Source: an unicellular cyanobacterium SU2 (lineage in GTDB: Bacteria; Cyanobacteriota; Cyanobacteriia; Cyanobacteriales; Microcystaceae). From it: a DNA stretch of 64,000 nucleotides. Below, piece after piece: positions 55,922 through 64,000 of the stretch; the first letter of the stretch is position 1, and every line of letters starts with the position of its first letter. Where the stretch lies: positions 62,001 through 126,000 of the forward strand of contig NEED01000002.1 of the NCBI GenBank assembly GCA_002110465.1, given 5' to 3'. A program made the translations under genes and the position numbers. A model generated the notes under the pieces. It searched no databases, was not told where the DNA came from, and was given only the letters and a program-made list of their open reading frames with translations.

Positions 55922-57430
55922 ATGAAATCATCTCTCGTTATCTTATACCACCGCGAACCCTATGATGAAGTCGTAGAAAATGGAAAGATTCACTACCGAC
56001 CTAAGAAAAGTCCTAACGGGATTGTACCAACCCTAAAAAGCTTTTTTGCTGATGTTAGTCAAGGAACGTGGATTGCTTGGAAACAAGTCAATGAGGAACA
56101 AAAGAAGGATTTCACTGAACGGGTGACCGTAGAAGATGAAGGGAACTACAATGTTTACCGTATCCCCCTCAGTGCCGATCAAGTTAAGCATTTTTATCAT
56201 ATCACGTCCAAAGAAGCGTTTTGGCCAATTCTGCACTCTTTCCCTTACCATTTCACCAGTGAATCATCTGACTGGGAAAACTTCAAAGAAATTAACCGCC
56301 TCTTTGCCGAAGCCGCCTGTGAAGAAGCAGCCGATGATGCTTTAATTTGGGTTCATGACTATAACCTCTGGTTAGCTCCCTATTATATCCGCCAGAAAAT
56401 GCCCAATGCTCGCATCGCTTTCTTCCACCATACCCCCTTCCCTTCGGTAGATATCTTTAATATTCTACCCTGGCGTGAGGCTATTGTAGATAGTTTACTG
56501 TGCTGTGATGTGGTCGGGTTCCACATCCCTCGCTACTCAGAAAACTTTGTCAACGTGGCTCGTAGTTTACGACCAGTGGAAATTGTTAAGACAGAAAAAG
56601 TGGCTGGACACATGACCTCGGTGGGAATTGCTCTAGCTGAACCTGACCGAACCACAAAGCTCTTGTATAAAGGTCAAATTGTCAATATTGATGCCTTTCC
56701 AGTAGGAACTAATCCCAAAAATATCCTAGAGGTTCTAGCTAAACCAAAAACCCAAACCAGACTTGAGCAAATTAAAGAGGAACTCCACGGACGTAAGCTG
56801 CTAGTTGCCGCAGGTCGGGTAGACTACGTTAAGGGAAATAGCGAAAAATTAGAAGCCTTTGGCCGTTTATTAGAACGTCGTCCCGATCTTCATGGCAAGA
56901 TTAACTTTGTCATGACTTGTGTTCAACCAGCCAGTGGAATGCGGGTATATGAAACGGCTCAAAAGCAAATTGAGCAACTGGTTGGGAATATTAATGGACA
57001 GTATGCCAAATTTAATTGGACTCCCATTCGGTTATTTACCCAACCCCTGTCTTTAGAAGAACTCTTCTGCTACTATCGCGCTGCCGATGTCTGCTGGACA
57101 ACCCCGCTACGGGATGGATTAAACCTGGTTGCTAAAGAATATATTGTCGCTCACGAAGGCCAAGACGGCGTGTTAATTCTCTCAGAGTTTGTTGGGGCTG
57201 CTATTGAACTTCCGCAAGCCATTTTAACTAATCCCTATTCGATTGATCGGATGGATGAAGCAATAGAACAAGCCTTAGCCATGACCCCTGAAGAACAAAA
57301 AGAACGGATGGCTAAAATGTATGAAACCGTAACCACCTACGATGTCAGCTATTGGGCTGATCGCCTCTTCAAGTTCTTTAAGGACATGAAACACGAAACT
57401 GTATCAGACAAAGAACCTGTTTTAAGTTAA
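55922..57430 (+). CDS. ggpS: glucosylglycerol-phosphate synthase
   Basis: Makes glucosylglycerol phosphate from ADP-glucose and glycerol-3-phosphate, first step of the main osmolyte of moderately salt-tolerant cyanobacteria. 502 residues, GT20 (trehalose-phosphate synthase-like) fold, with VILYHREPYDEVVENGKIHY, WVHDYNLWLAPYYIRQKMPN, AAGRVDYVKGNSEKLEAFGR and VCWTTPLRDGLNLVAKEY. The GgpS-type N-terminus, no trehalose-phosphatase domain, and length near 499 support GgpS rather than OtsA. The glpD neighbour supplies or competes for its substrate. The pathway's phosphatase gene is not in the window. Confidence 0.93.
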   Translation: MKSSLVILYHREPYDEVVENGKIHYRPKKSPNGIVPTLKSFFADVSQGTWIAWKQVNEEQKKDFTERVTVEDEGNYNVYRIPLSADQVKHFYHITSKEAFWPILHSFPYHFTSESSDWENFKEINRLFAEAACEEAADDALIWVHDYNLWLAPYYIRQKMPNARIAFFHHTPFPSVDIFNILPWREAIVDSLLCCDVVGFHIPRYSENFVNVARSLRPVEIVKTEKVAGHMTSVGIALAEPDRTTKLLYKGQIVNIDAFPVGTNPKNILEVLAKPKTQTRLEQIKEELHGRKLLVAAGRVDYVKGNSEKLEAFGRLLERRPDLHGKINFVMTCVQPASGMRVYETAQKQIEQLVGNINGQYAKFNWTPIRLFTQPLSLEELFCYYRAADVCWTTPLRDGLNLVAKEYIVAHEGQDGVLILSEFVGAAIELPQAILTNPYSIDRMDEAIEQALAMTPEEQKERMAKMYETVTTYDVSYWADRLFKFFKDMKHETVSDKEPVLS

Positions 57431-57451
57431 GGCTAAGGAGGGAAAGGCAAC

Positions 57452-57475
57452 CCAGTTCAATCTGGGGAGTCTTTT
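57452..57475 (+). terminator. weak hairpin after ggpS
   Basis: CCCAG / CTGGG stem, 6-base loop, then GAGTCTTTTATCT. Partial termination before glpD is possible. Confidence 0.45.
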
Positions 57476-57557
57476 ATCTGTTTCAAAAGCTTAAAAAACC
57501 CCTTTAGTCTCTATTGGAAAGTAACCCTGCTCCTGGTAACTGTAAAAACAAGAAATA

Positions 57558-59255
57558 ATGATCGTGCGAGATTTCAACAATATTCAACAAACAACCTACG
57601 ACCTGATCGTCATCGGTGGCGGTGTGAATGGTGCTGGCGTGGCGCGAGATGCTGCTTTACGAGGATTAAAAACGATTCTCATTGAAAAAGGGGATTTTGC
57701 CTGTGGAACCTCTAGCTGGTCAACTCGTTTGATTCATGGCGGGTTACGTTACCTCGAATACTTTGAATTTCCCCTAGTGCGCGAGTCCCTCAGAGAGCGA
57801 GAAATTCTCCTTCGCACAGCCCCCCATTTGGTTAGACCGTTACTCTTAACCATTCCTATCTACCGCGATCGTTCCCGTCCCTATTGGAAAATTTGGGCAG
57901 GAATGGTACTTTACGATATTTTGAGTGCCGACAAAACCCTCCCTGCTCATCGGATGTTACCCCCTGCTCAATTTCAACAACTTTTCCCTTCTATTGATCC
58001 TGATGGGTTAGCAGGAGGAGCGCAATATTATGATGGTCAAGTAACCTATGCAGAAAGATTGTGTTTAGAAAATATTCTCTCAGCGAAAGCGGCTGGGGCA
58101 ACGGTTCTCAGTTACGTTAAAGTAACTCATTTACACCGTCAAGGGAATAGAATTACCTCCTTAACCTGTAAAGATGCTTGGACAGACCAGGAATTTACCG
58201 TTAAGGGTCATGATAAGTCTATGGTGATTAATACGGCAGGGCCTTGGGTTGATCACGTTTGTCAACTAGGAATGACAAATAACCAAGAAGCTCCCATCGG
58301 TAAAACTAAGAAAATTGGAGGAACCAAAGGTAGCCATATTGTGGTTGCTCCCTTTCCTGGAGCTCCCAATACCAGCCTTTATGTAGAAGCTAAGTCCGAT
58401 GGCCGTCCCTTCTTTATTGTGCCTTGGGACCGAATGTATTTAATTGGAACCACCGATCACAAGTTTACCGGAAGTCCTGACCAATTAAAGGCTGATGACG
58501 ATGAAATTGATTATTTGTTGAGGGAAACTAACTACATTATCCCTAACGCTCAACTTTCGCGCCAAGATGTCAAGTTTACCTATTCAGGAGTCCGCCCTCT
58601 CCCTAATGCTGAAGGGAAAAGACCAGGAAGTATTACCCGTAAACATATCCTCTTTGATCATACGAAAGAAGGGGTAACCAATCTGGTTTCTCTTATTGGA
58701 GGTAAGTTGACCACTTATCGCCAAGTCGGGGAAGAAATGGTCGATTTGGTCTTTAAGCGACAAGGAAAACCCGTTCCCCCTTGTCCAACTGAGAATAAAC
58801 CCCTTCCAGGGTGTATTTTACCCAGTGATCCCCGTGTGCAACAGGTGTTAACAGAATACCGCGATCGCATCTCTAGCCAGACCATTAATCATTTATTCTC
58901 AATGTATGGGTCAAAAACCCTAGAAATCTTAGGGTTAACTGACTCAGAACCAGATTTAGCCACACCGATTACCCCTGAACTTCCCGATATTAAAGCCCAA
59001 ATTGTTTATGCAGTTCGCCAGGAGTTAGCCTACACCTTAGTAGACATTATGCGTCGCCGCACCACCCTAGCCATGCACTCTCACTATGGAATGAATTTAC
59101 TGCCAAGTCTGACGGACACTCTCCGTCAATATTGTGGTTGGGATGAACATAAATGTAATCAAGAACGGGAGCGATACATTAACTACATGAATAACAATTG
59201 TCTTCCTGATTTTGATTCTTTAAATACGTCCCAAGAACTGAGCTTTTCGTCTTAA
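57558..59255 (+). CDS. glpD: FAD-dependent glycerol-3-phosphate dehydrogenase
   Basis: 565 residues. N-terminal FAD dinucleotide fold DLIVIGGGVNGAGVARDAAL, then FACGTSSWSTRLIHGGLRYL; TDHKFTGSPDQLKADDDEID and FTYSGVRPLPNAEGKR in the substrate domain, and LVSLIGGKLTTYRQVGEE before the C-terminal helical domain. Oxidises glycerol-3-phosphate to dihydroxyacetone phosphate and feeds electrons to quinone. It follows ggpS by 127 bases on the same strand. This pairing links G3P level to osmolyte synthesis or its recycling. Confidence 0.95.
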   Translation: MIVRDFNNIQQTTYDLIVIGGGVNGAGVARDAALRGLKTILIEKGDFACGTSSWSTRLIHGGLRYLEYFEFPLVRESLREREILLRTAPHLVRPLLLTIPIYRDRSRPYWKIWAGMVLYDILSADKTLPAHRMLPPAQFQQLFPSIDPDGLAGGAQYYDGQVTYAERLCLENILSAKAAGATVLSYVKVTHLHRQGNRITSLTCKDAWTDQEFTVKGHDKSMVINTAGPWVDHVCQLGMTNNQEAPIGKTKKIGGTKGSHIVVAPFPGAPNTSLYVEAKSDGRPFFIVPWDRMYLIGTTDHKFTGSPDQLKADDDEIDYLLRETNYIIPNAQLSRQDVKFTYSGVRPLPNAEGKRPGSITRKHILFDHTKEGVTNLVSLIGGKLTTYRQVGEEMVDLVFKRQGKPVPPCPTENKPLPGCILPSDPRVQQVLTEYRDRISSQTINHLFSMYGSKTLEILGLTDSEPDLATPITPELPDIKAQIVYAVRQELAYTLVDIMRRRTTLAMHSHYGMNLLPSLTDTLRQYCGWDEHKCNQERERYINYMNNNCLPDFDSLNTSQELSFSS

Positions 59256-59301
59256 AAAAGGGAGAAATTCCCCAAAAAGTTAGCCATAAAACTAGACTAC
59301 A

Positions 59302-59324
59302 TTGGTGGGGTCTCTCCCCATCAA
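59302..59324. other. hairpin after glpD
   Basis: TTGGTGGGG / CCCCATCAA stem (one G-T pair), 5-base loop, 46 bases past the glpD stop. No T-run, so a stability hairpin or part of a repeat. Confidence 0.45.
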
Positions 59325-59345
59325 TCATTATGGTAAACGGCGTAA

Positions 59346-59537
59346 CTAAGATAAATCAGGTTCAGATACGATAAAATTCGTCTGTGTTGTCTGAGGGTTT
59401 GATATTGGCGAACCCTCAACCGTTATATACCCAAGAGGCTGATTTGTTCGGGTTGGATTTACCGAAGATTGACCTACTTGAACAGAAAAGTATAGCAAAC
59501 ACGTTACTGTGCTAGCTAATAATAAACGCTCTAACAT
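59346..59537 (-). CDS. small exported or membrane-anchored peptide, hypothetical
   Basis: 63 residues: MLERLLLASTVTCLLYFSVQ is a hydrophobic signal or anchor, followed by a Thr/Asn/Pro-rich mature part (TRTNQPLGYITVEGSPISNP). AGGTGG stands 6 bases before the ATG. These two signs support a real gene, but it is short and I recognise no family. Convergent with glpD. Confidence 0.4.
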   Translation of the reverse strand: MLERLLLASTVTCLLYFSVQVGQSSVNPTRTNQPLGYITVEGSPISNPQTTQTNFIVSEPDLS

Positions 59538-59983
59538 CTCACACCACCTAAAATCAATCGATCTTTAACACTTGATTCTATTTTTTAATTCTTCTCGTTG
59601 GAACAAGAATGTTCCTGAAACTAAGAATAGATCATAGACCAAGATGATTTTATTATAAAGGCTTCGGTTGAAAATAGAGTTGAAAATAATAGAGTTTTGT
59701 GACAATTTTTTGGGTGTCCCGCGTTTTTAGAGTAGTTAGATAACAGTAAATCTTTGTTAATTCTTGCAGCTGTCATCTTGACTTTAGAACAAGAGGTGAT
59801 GACAGGGGTTATTTTAGTGTCAAAAAGGGTCAAAAATTAGACAAATATGAATCAAATAAGGGATAATGTTTCCTGGGAAAATCGAAATTTTTAAGGTTCA
59901 CTCTGAGAATACTTTCAGATTAGCTACTTTTTCCCCTAAACTATTTACTTGGCTATCTTTAGTAAAAAACGAGTGATCGATTT
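59538..59983. other. intergenic region upstream of argB
   Basis: 446 bases, AT-rich. I see no clear promoter, NtcA site (GTA-N8-TAC) or gene; a 70-codon minus-strand frame at 59621 has no support. Confidence 0.4.
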
Positions 59984-60871
59984 ATGAGTATCGAAAGTGA
60001 GTATATTGGAGAAGTAGAAGCCACTCGTGTACGAGTCCTTAGCGAAGCTCTCCCCTATATCCAACAATTTGCCGGACGGACTGTCGTCGTTAAATATGGT
60101 GGCGCGGCGATGAAAGACAGTTCCCTCAAAGATAAAGTCATCCGCGATATTGTCTTTTTAGCTTGCGTTGGCGTTCGTCCTGTCGTTGTCCATGGCGGAG
60201 GACCTGAAATCAATACTTGGTTAGGAAAACTAGGGATTGAACCCCAGTTTAAAGACGGGTTACGAGTGACAGATGCAGCTACCATGGATGTGGTAGAAAT
60301 GGTCTTAGTGGGTCGGGTTAATAAAGAATTAGTTGCCCTCATTAACCAAGCGGGTGGCCAAGCCGTTGGACTGTGTGGGAAAGATGGTAACTTAATTAAA
60401 GCCCGTCACGTGGGGACAGAAGGTGTCGGATTTGTGGGGGAAGTCAATCAAGTCGATACGAGAATTGTTAATGCTTTGATCAATAGTGGTTATATTCCGG
60501 TGATTTCGAGTGTGGCCGCTGATGAAAAAGGACAAGCTCATAATATTAATGCCGATACAGTCGCTGGAGAAATTGCGGCATCTTTAGGAGCAGAAAAACT
60601 AATTTTACTCACTGATACCCCAGGAATTCTCCGAGATTATAAAGATCCTTCCACTTTGTTAACTAAATTGGATATTCAACAGGCGAGGGAATTGATTAGT
60701 CAAGGCATTGTCGCAGGGGGTATGATTCCCAAGGTGAATTGTTGTGTGCGATCGCTCGCTCAAGGGGTACGGGCGGCTCACATTATTGACGGCCGACTCC
60801 CTCACGCCCTATTATTAGAGATATTCACCGATGAAGGGATTGGGTCGATGTTAGTCGCATCGAAACGCTAA
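59984..60871 (+). CDS. argB: N-acetylglutamate kinase
   Basis: Second step of arginine synthesis, and the target of PII (GlnB) control in cyanobacteria. 295 residues; amino-acid kinase fold with [58 protein letters not shown] and [20 protein letters not shown]. An extended N-terminal helix (residues 1-25) and C-terminal domain fit the arginine-inhibited, PII-binding hexamer type. Single gene. Confidence 0.96.
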   Translation: MSIESEYIGEVEATRVRVLSEALPYIQQFAGRTVVVKYGGAAMKDSSLKDKVIRDIVFLACVGVRPVVVHGGGPEINTWLGKLGIEPQFKDGLRVTDAATMDVVEMVLVGRVNKELVALINQAGGQAVGLCGKDGNLIKARHVGTEGVGFVGEVNQVDTRIVNALINSGYIPVISSVAADEKGQAHNINADTVAGEIAASLGAEKLILLTDTPGILRDYKDPSTLLTKLDIQQARELISQGIVAGGMIPKVNCCVRSLAQGVRAAHIIDGRLPHALLLEIFTDEGIGSMLVASKR

Positions 60872-61104
60872 AATTAGGTCTAGTTTGGGCTAATGAGTCT
60901 TGAGAATGGTAGTAATTCCCGTACCTTAGCCCCTAAACCCTTGCAAAAATTGAAGAGATAAGTTACAAATAAGAATATCAAGATTGCTTCTTTATGAATC
61001 TGTTATCTAAATCTATACAGCAACGTTAATTTACAATCACACACGCAAGAAGCATCGCTCAACGAGCATTTGTACAATTTAGTAAACGCAAGTTAATTGA
61101 GTCT

Positions 61105-61323
61105 ATGACGCAACAAGTAGCCCATCCCATGGTGAAGTTTCAGCGTAAAGTCGCTTCACTCGTAGAGTCCAAAGTGCTTAAACCAAACGATAGTCTATGG
61201 AAACTAGCCCTTCTCTATGGCGATCAGTGGGATTATTGGAAAGGAGAACTGATAGAGTTTGAATTTACCATGCAAGATCCAGTTAGTGAAGTCCTGCAAG
61301 TAGAAGCTTGGGATGAAGAATAA
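61105..61323 (+). CDS. DUF4327 family protein
   Basis: 72-residue soluble protein. HPMVKFQRKVASLVESKVLK and SLWKLALLYGDQWDYWKGEL look like the cyanobacteria-restricted DUF4327 family from memory. Basic N-terminal half and acidic C-terminus. No known function. Followed after 42 bases by the ABC-F gene, so possibly cotranscribed. Confidence 0.75.
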   Translation: MTQQVAHPMVKFQRKVASLVESKVLKPNDSLWKLALLYGDQWDYWKGELIEFEFTMQDPVSEVLQVEAWDEE

Positions 61324-61365
61324 TCATGAGTGGGGATATTTAAACCCTGTTAAAACATTGTTTCC

Positions 61366-63294
61366 ATGACCATTTTTACCCTGCGATCGCTTAAAAAAGA
61401 CTTTGGGATCAAAGAAATTCTCAAAGATGCCAGCTTTAGCCTCAATGAAAAGGATAAAGTGGGGTTGATTGGGACAAATGGCTCTGGTAAGTCCACGTTA
61501 CTCAAAATCATTGCTCAATTAGAGCCAGCCGATGGAGGTGACCTCTGGATCAATGCTGGAGCCAAAATTATCTATTTACCTCAACAACCTGACCTAGATG
61601 AAAACCTCACTGTACTAGAGCAAGTCTTTGCTGACTGTGGGGAACAAATGGCATTAGTTCGGGAGTATGAACAACTCTCCCATCAACTAGCTCACCAACC
61701 AGAAGCAACAGAAATTCTGATGGCGCAATTATCAACTGTCACCCAACGCATTGATGCAGTGGGGGCTTGGGAGCTAGAAACCAATGCTAAAATTATCTTA
61801 AGTCAACTGGGCATTGAGGATTTTGAGGACAAAATTGGTAATTTATCAGGGGGTTATCGCAAGCGTATTGCCCTAGCATCAGCTTTATTATCCGAACCTG
61901 ATGTGTTACTGATGGATGAACCGACCAACCATCTTGATGCTTTGTCGGTAGAATGGTTGCAAAGTTATTTGAATCGCTATCAAGGAGCTTTATTGCTGAT
62001 TACCCATGATCGCTATTTTCTAGATCGGGTAACCAATCGTATCTTAGAAATTGATCGGGGTGATCTTTATAGTTATTCTGGCAATTATGGCTATTATCTG
62101 CAAAAAAAAGCAGAAGCCCAAGTATCGGAATTGAGTAGTCAGCGCAAACAAGCAGGGGTCTTGCGACGGGAATTAGAATGGCTCAAGCGAGGTCCAAAAG
62201 CCAGAAGTACTAAGCAAAAAGCCAGGATTGACCGCATCGGAGAGATGCAGGAGAAAGAATATAAACAAGCCCAAGGTAAGGTAGAAATTTCCACAGCCAG
62301 TCGTCGAATTGGCAAAAAAGTTATTGAACTAAAAGAGATTAGTAAATCCTACGGTGAACGCACTTTAATTAAGGATTTTACTTATATTTTTAGTCCAGAT
62401 GATCGGGTGGGGATTATTGGACCCAATGGGGCAGGAAAATCGACTCTAATGAATATTATTATGGGTCAAGTTGCTCCTGATGCGGGGACAGTAGAGATTG
62501 GATCAACGATTCATATTGGGTATTTTGATCAACATTCTGAGGATTTAATTGTTAATGAAAATCAACGGGTGATTGATTATCTTAAAGATGTGGCTGAATT
62601 AGTTAAAACCGCCGATGGAAGTGTGATTACTGCTTCTCAAATGCTGGAGCGATTTTTATTTCCACCGGATCAACAATATGCACCCATTCATAAACTGTCT
62701 GGAGGAGAGAGACGGCGATTATTTTTGCTACAAGTCTTGATGAGTGCGCCCAATGTTTTGATTTTGGATGAACCCACCAATGATCTTGATGTACAAACCT
62801 TAGGTGTTTTAGAAGAATATTTAGAGGAATTTAATGGTTGTGTCATTGTAGTGTCCCATGATCGCTATTTTCTTGACCGTACTGTTGGCACTATTTTTGC
62901 CCTAGAACCTGGAGGAAATATTCGTCAGTATCCAGGAAATTATTCTATTTATCTAGATTATAAAAAAGCTCAAGAAGAACAAGAAAAAGAAGAAGACAGA
63001 GAAAACAAAAAACAAGAAGCTAGGACACAAAACAAGGAGGTTTCCAGTCCTAAAAAGTATAAGTCTAGTCAATCTAACAAGCTGTCTTTTAAAGAAAAAT
63101 ATGAATATAAAGAACTCGAAGAAAAAATTCCAGAACTAGAAGCTAAAAAAGAAAAACTTGAGCAAATACTTTATGATAATCCTCCTACTGATTTTACTGA
63201 AATGCAAGAGTTAACAGAGGAATTAGCGAGATTAATTGAGTCTATTGATACAGCGACTGAAAGATGGTTAAACTTAGCAGAACGAGATAGTTAA
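61366..63294 (+). CDS. ABC-F family ATPase (Uup-like)
   Basis: 642 residues, soluble, no membrane segment: two ABC domains with Walker A GTNGSGKST and GPNGAGKST, signatures LSGGYRKR and LSGGERRR, Walker B LLMDEPTNHLD and LILDEPTNDLD, and the linker between them. A Lys/Glu-rich C-terminal coiled coil (about 545-642, ELEEKIPELEAKKEKLEQIL) resembles Uup. ABC-F proteins act on the ribosome E-site or on DNA structure. Exact role is not known. Confidence 0.92.
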   Translation: MTIFTLRSLKKDFGIKEILKDASFSLNEKDKVGLIGTNGSGKSTLLKIIAQLEPADGGDLWINAGAKIIYLPQQPDLDENLTVLEQVFADCGEQMALVREYEQLSHQLAHQPEATEILMAQLSTVTQRIDAVGAWELETNAKIILSQLGIEDFEDKIGNLSGGYRKRIALASALLSEPDVLLMDEPTNHLDALSVEWLQSYLNRYQGALLLITHDRYFLDRVTNRILEIDRGDLYSYSGNYGYYLQKKAEAQVSELSSQRKQAGVLRRELEWLKRGPKARSTKQKARIDRIGEMQEKEYKQAQGKVEISTASRRIGKKVIELKEISKSYGERTLIKDFTYIFSPDDRVGIIGPNGAGKSTLMNIIMGQVAPDAGTVEIGSTIHIGYFDQHSEDLIVNENQRVIDYLKDVAELVKTADGSVITASQMLERFLFPPDQQYAPIHKLSGGERRRLFLLQVLMSAPNVLILDEPTNDLDVQTLGVLEEYLEEFNGCVIVVSHDRYFLDRTVGTIFALEPGGNIRQYPGNYSIYLDYKKAQEEQEKEEDRENKKQEARTQNKEVSSPKKYKSSQSNKLSFKEKYEYKELEEKIPELEAKKEKLEQILYDNPPTDFTEMQELTEELARLIESIDTATERWLNLAERDS

Positions 63295-63328
63295 ATATTC
63301 AACCTAATGTCGAAAATAACTAATTGAA

Positions 63329-63345
63329 GGTGGGCATTGCCCACC
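63329..63345. repeat. GGTGGGC-type palindromic element, copy 2
   Basis: GGTGGGCATTGCCCACC, nearly perfect 8-bp stem with 1-base centre, between the convergent ABC-F and msrB genes. Related to 17483. May terminate both genes. Confidence 0.55.
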
Positions 63346-63390
63346 CCACTCCTCAGCCGATATTGTTTAAAAAAACACTATTAAAGTAGT

Positions 63391-63807
63391 TTAACTATCT
63401 TCCTTGGGAACAAACTTAAGAGATACCCCATTCATACAGTAGCGTTGTCCGGTAGGCGCAGGACCATCCCCGAAAACATGGCCCAAATGACCGCCACAGC
63501 GACTGCAATGAACTTCAGTACGGGTCATAAATAGAGACCGATCAATTGTGGTTGCGATCGCCCCTTCAATGGGAGCATAAAAACTCGGCCAACCTGTGCC
63601 ACTATTGTATTTAGTGTCCGAGGTGAATAGGGGTTGTCCACAGCCACCACAGACGTAGGTTCCTTCCTCATATTGTTTATCGAGGGGACTGGTTCCGGCA
63701 CGTTCGGTTCCGTGTTTGCGTAAGACATTAAACTGTTCTGGGGTTAGAATTTCTTGCCATTCTTGGTCAGATTTGACAATTTCAAAGTTTTCTTTTGAGG
63801 TCTTCAT
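63391..63807 (-). CDS. msrB: peptide-methionine (R)-S-oxide reductase
   Basis: 138 residues. Repairs R-methionine sulfoxide in proteins using thioredoxin. Zn site from GGCGQ and CSRCGG; FTSDTKYNSGTGWPSFYAPI is the family hallmark, and the catalytic Cys is in GQRYCMNGVSLKF (usually RYCINS). Short N-terminal extension, cytosolic. Convergent with ABC-F. Confidence 0.95.
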   Translation of the reverse strand: MKTSKENFEIVKSDQEWQEILTPEQFNVLRKHGTERAGTSPLDKQYEEGTYVCGGCGQPLFTSDTKYNSGTGWPSFYAPIEGAIATTIDRSLFMTRTEVHCSRCGGHLGHVFGDGPAPTGQRYCMNGVSLKFVPKEDS

Positions 63808-63828
63808 AAGTCTATAATTAAGTTCAGT

Positions 63829-63998
63829 TAATCTATATTGATCTGTGTGGGGTTACTTTCCTCTCTACTGGTTGCCATTTTGGGTTTACGGTAATCCATA
63901 TAAAGGCGATCGCGCCACAAGAAAAACGCATCATAGGTGGTGTTATCAGCTAACCCAGGAATTCCTTTCCCTTTTAATTGGTTAGGAATATCAAGGTA
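63829..63998 (-). CDS. C-terminal fragment of an unidentified protein
   Basis: The minus strand is open from the window edge to a TAA at 63829-63831, giving 56 residues: YLDIPNQLKGKGIPGLADNT, TYDAFFLWRDRLYMDYRK, then PKMATSREESNPTQINID. A HIP1 site lies inside. The coding pattern looks real but I do not recognise the family. msrB starts 22 bases after its stop, so the two are probably cotranscribed. Confidence 0.5.
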
Positions 63999-64000
63999 GT

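Overview
The window reads as cyanobacterial chromosome. It is AT-rich, scattered with the octamer GCGATCGC (HIP1-type), and carries genes typical of cyanobacteria: glucosylglycerol-phosphate synthase (ggpS) with glpD, a DUF4327 protein, a cyanobacterial MMADHC-like protein, long pentapeptide-repeat and PEP-CTERM proteins, and a Uma2 nuclease. The mix suggests a unicellular, salt-tolerant Crocosphaera/Cyanothece-like organism. That assignment is inference; no rRNA or tRNA gene was seen to test it.

Layout. 1-8.2 kb: housekeeping genes (cell-wall amidase cut by the window edge, fasciclin protein, esterase, ndk, an unknown helical protein, rplU-rpmA, aroA). 8.7-24.5 kb: a dense iron/siderophore uptake region with exbB-exbD, a TonB-dependent receptor, two tandem FecB-type binding lipoproteins, an MFS transporter, a sucrase/ferredoxin-like protein, Dps, an unusual TonB, a MORN-repeat protein, two FecCD permeases and a FecE ATPase. 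24.5-29 kb: SLC13 transporter, a broken PEP-CTERM gene, a membrane-anchored H-type-lectin-like protein, Uma2. 29-34.9 kb: aminotransferase, bifunctional PutA, and a toxin-antitoxin pair whose PIN toxin is frameshifted. 35-49 kb: histidine phosphatase, EF-hand/MMADHC-like pair, an RND efflux operon with DoxX, CtpA, Nudix, OB-fold lipoprotein, folD, a PPC-like protein, EI24 protein, HtrA. 49-64 kb: a 1253-residue pentapeptide-repeat protein, glgA, thioredoxin, ggpS-glpD, argB, DUF4327, ABC-F, msrB, and the tail of an unidentified gene.

How the genes work together. The iron region encodes most of a transport chain: outer-membrane receptor, TonB-ExbB-ExbD energiser, periplasmic binding proteins, inner-membrane ABC importer, possible cytosolic iron release, and storage in Dps. 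No siderophore synthesis genes were seen. ggpS and glpD meet at glycerol-3-phosphate, the acceptor for the osmolyte glucosylglycerol.

Most notable: (1) a PIN toxin broken by a frameshift in an AG microsatellite; (2) a PEP-CTERM gene with a stop codon exactly at the signal-peptide junction; (3) a TonB with a repeat-built coiled coil after its C-terminal domain, followed by a 14-repeat MORN protein; (4) a four-copy, MITE-like intergenic repeat family. I found no CRISPR array, prophage, transposase or RNA gene.
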